25,700 nucleotides of DNA from a virus. Positions 15,112 to 22,730 of this stretch are shown piece by piece (the stretch's first letter is position 1; the number at the start of each line of letters is the position of its first letter). Made by a program: the position numbers and the translations under genes. The stretch lies in the IMG/VR virus record IMGVR_UViG_3300024264_000156, positions 1 through 25,700 of that record; one strand, 5' to 3'. Under the pieces are notes generated by a model that saw only the letters and a list, made by a program, of their open reading frames with translations, was not told where the DNA came from and ran no database searches.

Positions 15112-16149
15112 ATGTCAAAGTTTCTAAACGTACCATACGGAGACTATGTAATTACAGTTCAAGACGGAGGAGCTATCCGTCTTGATACTGGCCTTTCAAA
15201 CGGTGAAGTAATAGTTACTGGCGATTTAACTGTATTAGGTGAAACTACAACTGTTAACACAACTACGTTAACAGTCGAAGACAACATTATTACAGTAAAT
15301 TCTCTTGCCGGAGCAGTTAACGAAGCTGGTATAGAAGTAGCAAGAGACAGTAAAGTTACACAAAAATTTGTTTTTGATGAAACAATTAATTATACTAGTC
15401 CTACACTAGGTGCAATAAGTGGAGCTTGGCATCTAAAAGATGAAAATGACGATTTAGCAGGTATACGTACTAATGTAATTGATACTGCCGGCGGAGATCT
15501 TTATTTAATAAACAGTGGACAAGGTGTAGTTAGTGTTACTGAAACTAATAACTACGAGTACGGAGTTTTTAATTATACTTCTGCTAATACTATTAATGTC
15601 TTAGATCCGTTTGGAGATACTGGAGCATTTACAACTCCAAGAACACCAGACGATGATAATATACCCAACGGTAGAGCAGTAGCTGACTTTATCACTTCGT
15701 ATTTTGCTACAGTATTCTATGATAAAATTTCAGAAGGCTCCAATAGTCTTACCTATGTGGAAACTAAGGATTTTGAAATTACAGGAGAACTTAGTAGAGT
15801 AGAAGTCGGAATAGACAATCAATTAGTTGCAGAGTTTTATAATGACAGACTTGACGTTTTTAATTTAAGATTACAAGATTCTACATTATCCGCAACAGAT
15901 TCAGGGCAAGACTTGGTATTAATGTCTCCAGGAACTGGAAGCGTAAGAATAAACGATACACTGCATATTGATGCTACACCTACATTTGAGGATGCTACAT
16001 TAGATCCTAGTTTACCAACCGGCGGCATAAAACTTTATAGTAAAACTCCAGGTTATGGTGATACTGGACTTTATTTCGCTAATAGTGCAAGTAGGACCGA
16101 CGAAGTAATAAGTAACAACAAAGCATTAATTTATAGTATGTTGTTTTAG
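15112..16149 (+). CDS. Tail fibre-like structural protein
   Basis: The product has 345 residues. The N-terminal block NGEVIVTGDLTVLGETTTVN, then TTLTVEDNIITVNS (about 29-65), is a typical phage fibre stalk motif that forms short beta strands in trimers. A similar VTGDLTV pattern recurs in the two large fibre genes downstream. The rest is beta-rich with IPNGRAVADFI (about 182) and GGIKLYSKTPGYGDTGLYF (about 304-322). The C-terminus has no S74 chaperone signature. The start has AGGACTTATAA before the ATG. It probably forms part of a fibre or a fibre-attachment protein. Confidence 0.75.
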   Translation: MSKFLNVPYGDYVITVQDGGAIRLDTGLSNGEVIVTGDLTVLGETTTVNTTTLTVEDNIITVNSLAGAVNEAGIEVARDSKVTQKFVFDETINYTSPTLGAISGAWHLKDENDDLAGIRTNVIDTAGGDLYLINSGQGVVSVTETNNYEYGVFNYTSANTINVLDPFGDTGAFTTPRTPDDDNIPNGRAVADFITSYFATVFYDKISEGSNSLTYVETKDFEITGELSRVEVGIDNQLVAEFYNDRLDVFNLRLQDSTLSATDSGQDLVLMSPGTGSVRINDTLHIDATPTFEDATLDPSLPTGGIKLYSKTPGYGDTGLYFANSASRTDEVISNNKALIYSMLF

Positions 16150-16159
16150 GAAAAATTAA

Positions 16160-16531
16160 ATGGCACTTGAATACGCAATTATAACTGACGATAGTACTCC
16201 TACAACACTGCTAACAGTACCGGCAGAAAAAGAGTATGCTATTACTACTATGATTGTATGCAATACAACACTACCGGATCCTGAAGATCCAACAGCAGGA
16301 ACAGCATACTTTGATATGCATCTTGTCCCGCAAAGTAGCGATCCTGTAGGAGATGTAATACCTCCTCTAGAAACACAAGTAATAAAAGATTTGTATCTAG
16401 AAGCAGGAGAAACATTTACTTTTGATTCAGAGAAACTAGTTTTAGGTCCTGAAGATAAAATTGTTTTTGTAAGTTATTCTGTAGCAGGCGGTGGAAGTCT
16501 AAGTGCAACCGTAAGTTATTTGGAAATATAA
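16160..16531 (+). CDS. Small beta-rich virion protein, paralogue 1
   Basis: The product has 123 residues, beta-rich, with LLTVPAEKEYAITTMIVCNT, YFDMHLVP, AGETFTFDSEKLVL and a final SATVSYLEI. The neighbouring gene at 16533 encodes the same blocks in the same order, so the pair arose by tandem duplication. The function is unknown. Size and beta content fit a small appendage, decoration or fibre-adaptor protein. An AGGAAAAATTAA site precedes the ATG, 10 bases after the previous stop. Confidence 0.75.
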   Translation: MALEYAIITDDSTPTTLLTVPAEKEYAITTMIVCNTTLPDPEDPTAGTAYFDMHLVPQSSDPVGDVIPPLETQVIKDLYLEAGETFTFDSEKLVLGPEDKIVFVSYSVAGGGSLSATVSYLEI

Positions 16532-16532
16532 A

Positions 16533-16868
16533 ATGGCAATAGCAAACGCATTAATATCAGGAGCAAAAGTATTACTTACTGTACCAGCAGGAAAGCGATA
16601 CGCTATAACTACAATTATGGTTTGTAATACAGTAACGCCGGAGTCTGTTGACAGTGACGGCGGCGTATCAGATTTTGACATGCATTTTATAAAAAGTGGC
16701 GACTCTAGAAGTGATGCAAATACTATTGTAAGAGCTTTAGAGTTACCAGCAGGCGAAACATTTACATTTGATAGTGAAAAAATAGTAATTGAGGCAGGCG
16801 ATACTATAGAACTAGTAGGCAGTTCTCCAGAAGTTCTTGTTGCAACTGTAAGTTATATGGAAGTATAA
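16533..16868 (+). CDS. Small beta-rich virion protein, paralogue 2
   Basis: The product has 111 residues. It matches the upstream gene product block by block: LLTVPAGKRYAITTIMVCNT, DFDMHFIKS, PAGETFTFDSEKIVIEAGD and VATVSYMEV. The region between the first two blocks differs in length and sequence. The stop of paralogue 1 and this ATG are one base apart, and the next gene is also one base away, so the three are probably translated together. The function is unknown and likely structural. Confidence 0.75.
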   Translation: MAIANALISGAKVLLTVPAGKRYAITTIMVCNTVTPESVDSDGGVSDFDMHFIKSGDSRSDANTIVRALELPAGETFTFDSEKIVIEAGDTIELVGSSPEVLVATVSYMEV

Positions 16869-16869
16869 A

Positions 16870-17379
16870 ATGAGGCTTATAAAAAGACAAACAACAAATT
16901 TAAGAAACATCAACGGCAAAGGTGTTCAGTACGATACTAAAGATCAAGTAATTCTTGACTCTTCAGTAGGTGTATTAATGCCCAAAGGAACAACCTCAGA
17001 AAGACCCACTACTCCAACTGAAGGATATATTAGGTACAACACTACATCAAATGAATTCGAAGGTTATCAAGACGGCGCCTGGAGAAAGATTAGATATAAA
17101 GAACCAAATAGAAATCCAGGCATAATAAAACAAACGTTTGGTCCAGGAGATGACATAGAAGTATATTTTGGCACTCTGGACAGTGGCGACACAGATTATC
17201 CAGTACCAGAAAGTGCAGATAGTATTATTGTTTTAGTTGAAAATGTAATTCAAATATCAACAACTAACTTTGTTCTCGAGCAAAACCCCGTCGGAAAGCC
17301 AGCAGGATGGTATATAAAATTCTTAACTCCGGTTCCAACTGGTAAGTTAGTCACTGTCCTTCACAACTTCGATAAGTAA
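16870..17379 (+). CDS. Fibre-associated structural protein with RYNT/EGY motif
   Basis: The product has 169 residues. The central block ERPTTPTEGYIRYNTTSNEF, followed by EGYQDGAW (about residues 45-73), is a recurrent phage fibre motif. It also appears in the C-terminal part of the 1729-residue fibre as RPNAVEGEIRYNT and GDIRYNNEFSLFQGY. The remaining 95 residues are beta-rich with IKQTFGPGDDIEVYFGTLD and a C-terminal TPVPTGKLVTVLHNFDK. It may adapt or terminate the fibre encoded next to it. This is inference from the shared motif and position. Confidence 0.75.
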   Translation: MRLIKRQTTNLRNINGKGVQYDTKDQVILDSSVGVLMPKGTTSERPTTPTEGYIRYNTTSNEFEGYQDGAWRKIRYKEPNRNPGIIKQTFGPGDDIEVYFGTLDSGDTDYPVPESADSIIVLVENVIQISTTNFVLEQNPVGKPAGWYIKFLTPVPTGKLVTVLHNFDK

Positions 17380-17384
17380 AATTC

Positions 17385-17392
17385 AATAAATA
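17385..17392 (+). promoter_or_regulatory. Late promoter variant before the large fibre gene
   Basis: AATAAATA followed by CT, 18 bases before the ATG at 17411. The first base differs from the T4 consensus, but ATAAATACT agrees with the other elements of this window. The predicted start of transcription falls close to the GGGGA ribosome-binding site. Confidence 0.55.
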
Positions 17393-17411
17393 CTGTATGG
17401 GGAATACAGTA
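17391..17411 (+). promoter_or_regulatory. Hairpin with ribosome-binding site in its loop
   Basis: TACTGTAT (17391-17398) and ATACAGTA (17404-17411) are perfect reverse complements around GGGGA. The loop is the ribosome-binding site and the last base of the stem is the A of the ATG. Only read-through transcripts contain the whole stem. Transcripts from the promoter at 17385 would start inside it. Confidence 0.6.
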
Positions 17412-20400
17412 TGTCGCAACTAGGTAGAATATCTGGTCCGTTACTAACGGAAAATCTTTTAAGAAATGGTGCTGATCTTGCGTTTAGCAACGATAGAACC
17501 GATTCTAATACTACTCTTTTATATCTTGATGTTAATACTGACAGGATCGGTATCAACACCGAAACTCCTATCCGAGAATTAGATATAAACGGATATACAA
17601 ACTCAACTACATTTATTGCAAATGTAAGTGCTGATATTGCAAACTTTGAAATAACCGCAGGAAAAATAGAAAATCTTTCTGACAATATTTTTATAAAAGC
17701 AGCTGATACAATTGTTGTTCCAACTATTAGAAATACTGACATAGAAATAAACGACAATTATATTTCCACATATACTACAGATACTGATTTACGATTAATT
17801 GCTAATGCTATAGGCAATATAGTTTTTGACGGGTCAGTAGAAATAGATAATTTTACACTTAATGGAGTACCTACTTTTAATGTAGTAAACATAGATGGAA
17901 ATTTGTCTGTAATAGGAAATGTGTCGCAAGCAGGCAATTTAAGTGTAACTCAATCTATAGACACTGGTACTTTTAACCTTGAAGGGAATTATATTGCTAC
18001 AGTTGAATCCAATGCAAATATAGATCTACGAGCAAGCGGTACTGGTTCAGTAACCTTTTCATCGTTGCGTACAGACGGCAGTTTAACAGTAGCCGGCAGC
18101 ACAACATCTTTAAATGATGTTTCTGCAACTGGAACTGTTGCTACTTCAAATTTAAATGTTACTGCGGATTTGATCGTAGGCAGAAATGTAAGTTTAGAAA
18201 CTATAGATATAACACAAAATAAAATAATTGTTACTACGGCAGACACAAATCTTAATCTTGTACCTGCAGGATCTGGAACTGTTGAAATACTAGGCAATAC
18301 TAATATTGCAGGCAATGTACATACTAGCGGCAATATCACAATGGATGGCAGTTTTGTATTAGGCGATCAAAATACAGACAATCTAATACTTAATGCTGAA
18401 ATCAGTAGTGATATAGTTCCTGATGCTAGCGGTACATATGATATAGGAGCTTCTACTAAAAAATATGCAAATACAGAATCACTTTCATTCAACAGTGAAA
18501 CTATTACTGTAGGTGCTATTACTGTAGACGGTAATGATCTAGCAAGTAGACAAGGTAATATATTTTATGTTGCTGTTAACGGTGACGATACAAATGTTGG
18601 AGATCATCAGCAAAGCCCATTTAGAACTATTAAACATGCTTTAAGTGCATCAGATTCAAGTGTTGGAGGCCCGGTAACAATATATGTTTATCCAGGAGAT
18701 TACGAAGAAGAATTTCCATTAACATTATCCGCTAACACAACTATAAAAGGTTTAGATCTAAGAGGAACAATTATCCGGCCGACTGTTTCTACTCAAAGCG
18801 AAGATGTATTTTTATTAACCGGTGAAACTACTGTTGAAGATCTAACTATAAAAGATTTTTACTATGATAGCTTGAATGATAAAGGATATGCTTTTAGATT
18901 TGCAAGCAATGCAATTACTACAACACGTTCTCCTTACATTAGAAACATTACTGTTATCACACAAGGCTCTGTAACAAGTGCAACCGATCCAAGAGGTTTT
19001 GCAAGCGGTGATGCAGGTAAAGGGGCATTAGTAGACGGCACAGATGTAAACAGTGCAAGTGCTGATGCTTCAATGTTATTCCATAGTTGTACATTTATTA
19101 CTCCTGGGGTAGATGCACTTACAATGACAGGCGGTGTAAGAGTAGAGTGGTTGAACTGCTTTTCATATTTTGCAAACAGAGGACTGTATGCATTTAATGA
19201 TGCGGTAGGTAGAGTAAATCAAGACGGAAGTACTATAAACAAAGGTGCAGAATTACGTTCTATTGGATCAGCAAGTGTATACGGGAATGTAGGTGCAGAA
19301 GCCGACGGCGACGAAGCACTGATGTATCTTATTAATCATAATTTTGCTTATATAGGCACAGGTAAAGATGTTTCAAATGATGCAACACTAGTAATCCAAG
19401 AAAACGAAACTGTTGAATTAAACTCAGGCAGAATATATTACACTAGTCAAGATGCCAGCGGAAACTTTAGAGTCGGCGATGCATTTGTTGTAGACTTTGA
19501 TAAAGGAACTACTAGTTTAAGCGACAGTGATGTTGCACTAACTGGTATATCTAGTATAACTGTAAACACAGGCGGAGATGAAACCTTTATCAACGCAGAA
19601 AAAATTGAAACTGGTAACTGGAGGATCGAAGATAACACTATTAGCGCACTAATAGGCGAAGGTAACTTAGCAGCTGTATCTGGAACAATTAATTTTACAA
19701 ACGATGTTAATATGCAAAGCAATTTGTCTATGACAGGTGACTTTGTTATGTCTGGTGCTAATTTTACTCTAGGAAATGCAACAGGCGACAGTGTAAGTTT
19801 TGAAGCCGATGTTAAAAGTAATATTATACCCAAGCTAAACAATATATTCACATTAGGTAGTGATACTAAAAAGTGGAATACTGTATGGGTCAGTGATATA
19901 CCCATAGACGAATTACAAATAAACGACAACTATATTCAAACTATTAATAGCAATGCTAGTCTTGAGTTACGTGCAAATGGCACTGGAGATATTTTATTTT
20001 CAAGCACTACTCGAATAGACAACGACTTAACAGTAAACACAGCCGATTTACAAGACACAACTATTTCTACGTTATCGCATCTCGGAGATGTAGTACAGAC
20101 AGGAGACAAAACACAAACCGGTGACAAGACCATAACTGGTGAAATTAGTGTTTCTTCAACTGCACAGTTTGAAAATATTCAAATAGAAGCTAATAATATT
20201 ACAACAACAGAATCTAATTCTGATTTAGAACTACGTGCTAACGGATCTGGTGAAGTAATTATTCCTGACAATAATACACAAATAAACAACGACCTTTATT
20301 TAGACCAGGATACTACACTAGCAGAAGTAGTAGTTACTGCTAGTGTTGCACTAGAAGAACTTTTAGTTGACGATCTTAGAATAAGTGATAATAGGATAGA

Positions 20401-22600
20401 AACTATTACATTAAACGCAGATTTGACTTTAGATCCTGACGGAAATGGAAAAGTCTATATTCCTAGTAATAATTTAATAATTGATAATAATTTTACTGTT
20501 AATAATTTAACTACACTAAGCACTACTAATATTGCCGGGGAACTCTCCCATACAGGTAATTATGTAATTACGGGTAATATTGCACAAACAGGTCCTACTA
20601 ATATAATAGGCAATATTACTACAAGTAGTGATGCACAAATAGAAGATATCTTATTTTCAGGAAATGTCGTTTCTACTACCAATAGTAACTCTAATTTAGA
20701 CTTGAGAGCTAACGGAACCGGAATAGTTCGATTTGTTGGCAACACCGTTATTTCTAACAACTTACAAATTACCGGCAATATAAACACTGGTAATATTAAT
20801 ATAGCAACCAGTTTAGATCTCAACGAATTAGTAGTTAATAATAACATAGAAATAAATGACAACTACATATCTACAACAGTTTCAAATAGCAATCTTGAAA
20901 TTCGTGCAAATGGCTCCGGAAATGTAAATCTACAAGATAGTGTACAGATTGATAACAATCTAACAGTTTTAGGATTACCTAGTTTACAAGATACTAACAT
21001 TACTGGAGTAATGACTCGTACAGGAAATTTACTACAAACAGGAAATGTTTCGGTTACAGGAAATTATACAATTTTAGGAGCAATTGATGTAGGTGCTATT
21101 GCACAATTTGAAAATATTGAATTTAACAATAATTACATCACAACGACAGAAAGCAATTCAGATTTACAGTTAAAAGCTAGCGCAGCAGGCACAGTGAAAT
21201 TTGTGGATAACACTACAATATCTAATAATTTACAAATTAACGGAGATCTTAACACACAAGACATATCTATAGCAACTAGTTTGGATCTTAATGAATTAGT
21301 AGTTAATAATAACATAGAAATAAATGACAACTACATATCTACAACAGTTTCAAATAGTAATCTTGAATTAAGAGCTGTTACAGGTAAATTAGTTAATATT
21401 CAAGACAGTTTATTGATAGATAATAGTTTAACTGTAGCAAGTGACACAAGTTTAAAAGATGCTACTATTGCAGGAGAGCTAACGATCAGTGGCAACACTG
21501 ATCAGCAAGGTAATTATAACCTTTTAGGAAATTTTTTAGGTACAGGAAACATTAATGTAGGTGCTATTGCACAATTTGAAAATACTGAATTTAATAATAA
21601 TTACATTACAACGACAGAAAGCAATTCAGATCTTGAATTACGTGCTAACGGAACGGGCAAAGTTAAATTTAATAATAATGTACACATTGATAACAACGCA
21701 ATTGTACAAGGGAACATCTCCGCAGGCAATACTGTTATTAATACTAATTTAGACTTAAACCGTTTAGTTACTCCTAGTAATATTTTAATTGACGACAATT
21801 ATATTACCACTACTGAAAGCAATTCAAATCTAGAACTTAGGGCAGACGGTGCAGGATATGTTGCATTCCAAGATGCTTTATTCAAAAATAGTACTATTAG
21901 TACAGCAGCAACTAATTTAAATTTAACTACTGCTAGTGTATTAGATATCAATACTACAGGAGCATTAATTCTTCCTGTAGGGACAACGGCACAAGGAACA
22001 GTACAACAAGGTGATATAAGATATAACAATGAGTTCTCATTATTCCAGGGATATGCAACTTCTAATGTAGTGTTTAATAGCGGAGTATATTCGGATGACT
22101 TTTTAACAAGAGCAAGAATAAACGATGGGGATGATGTATTAAGATTTGATATTAACAATACTGAAGTGGCTACCATTACTGACGGTCTTAGTATATTAGA
22201 AGCACAAATTAACGATGTAAATATCGATGTTAATACTCTATCGACAAATGTGCCTAACTCTAATTTGGAATTTACTGCTAACGGCAATGGAATAGTCAAA
22301 TTACATGATTTAAGTTTTGGTACTAGTACTGTTAGTACACCAGACATCTTGTCATTGAATAGTACTGCATCAGGATACTATAAGATATCAGGGACTAACG
22401 GTATTGTTGTTACATCAGGAAGTAGTGCAAATAGACGGCCGAATGCTGTTGAGGGAGAAATTAGATACAATACAGGCCTCTCTACAACAGAAATTTTCGA
22501 TGGGGTATCTTGGATTTCAGCAGCAGGAATTTCAGGTACGGGTACAAGTGCTGCTGAAATGGCCGAACTACTGGACGAATACATTCTAATCTTTGGGTAA
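17411..22600 (+). CDS. Large repetitive tail fibre protein with beta-helix domain
   Basis: The product has 1729 residues, the largest in the window. The N-terminus LGRISGPLLTENLL, then LLYLDVNTDRIGINTETP (about 4-56), probably attaches to the virion and is shared with the gene at 22731. Stalk repeats follow. Residues about 385-600 hold a DUF1565/pectin-lyase-like beta-helix (FYVAVNGDDTNVGDHQQSPF, then VYPGDYEEEFPL, TIKG and RSPYIRNITV). From about 838 to 1461 there are four tandem units of 154-157 residues, each with DNYI-T-T--SNS-LELRANG-G and NNL-V-G blocks. The C-terminus repeats the RYNT motif and ends EYILIFG. No S74 chaperone signature is seen. It is probably a receptor-binding long fibre or spike. 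Confidence 0.85.
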   Translation: MSQLGRISGPLLTENLLRNGADLAFSNDRTDSNTTLLYLDVNTDRIGINTETPIRELDINGYTNSTTFIANVSADIANFEITAGKIENLSDNIFIKAADTIVVPTIRNTDIEINDNYISTYTTDTDLRLIANAIGNIVFDGSVEIDNFTLNGVPTFNVVNIDGNLSVIGNVSQAGNLSVTQSIDTGTFNLEGNYIATVESNANIDLRASGTGSVTFSSLRTDGSLTVAGSTTSLNDVSATGTVATSNLNVTADLIVGRNVSLETIDITQNKIIVTTADTNLNLVPAGSGTVEILGNTNIAGNVHTSGNITMDGSFVLGDQNTDNLILNAEISSDIVPDASGTYDIGASTKKYANTESLSFNSETITVGAITVDGNDLASRQGNIFYVAVNGDDTNVGDHQQSPFRTIKHALSASDSSVGGPVTIYVYPGDYEEEFPLTLSANTTIKGLDLRGTIIRPTVSTQSEDVFLLTGETTVEDLTIKDFYYDSLNDKGYAFRFASNAITTTRSPYIRNITVITQGSVTSATDPRGFASGDAGKGALVDGTDVNSASADASMLFHSCTFITPGVDALTMTGGVRVEWLNCFSYFANRGLYAFNDAVGRVNQDGSTINKGAELRSIGSASVYGNVGAEADGDEALMYLINHNFAYIGTGKDVSNDATLVIQENETVELNSGRIYYTSQDASGNFRVGDAFVVDFDKGTTSLSDSDVALTGISSITVNTGGDETFINAEKIETGNWRIEDNTISALIGEGNLAAVSGTINFTNDVNMQSNLSMTGDFVMSGANFTLGNATGDSVSFEADVKSNIIPKLNNIFTLGSDTKKWNTVWVSDIPIDELQINDNYIQTINSNASLELRANGTGDILFSSTTRIDNDLTVNTADLQDTTISTLSHLGDVVQTGDKTQTGDKTITGEISVSSTAQFENIQIEANNITTTESNSDLELRANGSGEVIIPDNNTQINNDLYLDQDTTLAEVVVTASVALEELLVDDLRISDNRIETITLNADLTLDPDGNGKVYIPSNNLIIDNNFTVNNLTTLSTTNIAGELSHTGNYVITGNIAQTGPTNIIGNITTSSDAQIEDILFSGNVVSTTNSNSNLDLRANGTGIVRFVGNTVISNNLQITGNINTGNINIATSLDLNELVVNNNIEINDNYISTTVSNSNLEIRANGSGNVNLQDSVQIDNNLTVLGLPSLQDTNITGVMTRTGNLLQTGNVSVTGNYTILGAIDVGAIAQFENIEFNNNYITTTESNSDLQLKASAAGTVKFVDNTTISNNLQINGDLNTQDISIATSLDLNELVVNNNIEINDNYISTTVSNSNLELRAVTGKLVNIQDSLLIDNSLTVASDTSLKDATIAGELTISGNTDQQGNYNLLGNFLGTGNINVGAIAQFENTEFNNNYITTTESNSDLELRANGTGKVKFNNNVHIDNNAIVQGNISAGNTVINTNLDLNRLVTPSNILIDDNYITTTESNSNLELRADGAGYVAFQDALFKNSTISTAATNLNLTTASVLDINTTGALILPVGTTAQGTVQQGDIRYNNEFSLFQGYATSNVVFNSGVYSDDFLTRARINDGDDVLRFDINNTEVATITDGLSILEAQINDVNIDVNTLSTNVPNSNLEFTANGNGIVKLHDLSFGTSTVSTPDILSLNSTASGYYKISGTNGIVVTSGSSANRRPNAVEGEIRYNTGLSTTEIFDGVSWISAAGISGTGTSAAEMAELLDEYILIFG
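19925..21793 (+). repeat. Four tandem ~468-bp coding repeats in the fibre gene
   Basis: The codons for the DNYI-type motif recur at 19925, 20387, 20858, 21326 and 21794, giving unit lengths of 462, 471, 468 and 468 bases. The last units are the most alike. Bases 20825-20889 and 21293-21357 are 65 identical bases, and the stretch starting at 21087 matches that at 21555 with few differences. All length differences are multiples of 3, so the frame is kept. Confidence 0.9.
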
Positions 22601-22622
22601 GTTACTATAATACTTCAAATAC

Positions 22623-22630
22623 GATAAATA
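22623..22630 (+). promoter_or_regulatory. Late promoter variant before the second fibre gene
   Basis: GATAAATA followed by CT, 100 bases before the ATG at 22731. It is the same variant as at 14561, and like that one it is followed by a GC-rich leader. Confidence 0.65.
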
Positions 22631-22641
22631 CTATTAATGCA

Positions 22642-22723
22642 AAGTGTGACCTCACTTAGCAGGACAAACTGTGGTCAACCCGCAATGTAAGGTGGTTGGA
22701 GGGACAGGATCCCCGTGTTGAGG
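22642..22723 (+). promoter_or_regulatory. Structured leader with possible ribosome-site masking
   Basis: The leader has 42 G or C in 80 bases (22641-22720), above its surroundings. Possible stems are AAGTG/CACTT (22642-22646 with 22653-22657), CAACC/GGTTG (22676-22680 with 22694-22698) and GGGA/TCCC (22701-22704 with 22710-22713). CCTCA in the first loop region (22650-22654) is complementary to TGAGG (22719-22723), which overlaps the AGGAG ribosome site. This would allow an alternative fold that hides it. The function is inferred only. Confidence 0.45.
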
Positions 22724-22730
22724 AGAAGAG

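Noticed and set aside
21799-22347. 182-residue - strand frame and similar - strand frames opposite the fibre genes
   Set aside because: The fibre genes' codon bias leaves the antisense open. These frames repeat with the 468-base units and have no start signals.
17411-22600. C-terminal S74 intramolecular chaperone in the large fibre
   Set aside because: The stalk motif RIGINTETP often goes with such a domain, but the C-terminus ends in a short RYNT block and EYILIFG with no recognisable chaperone sequence.
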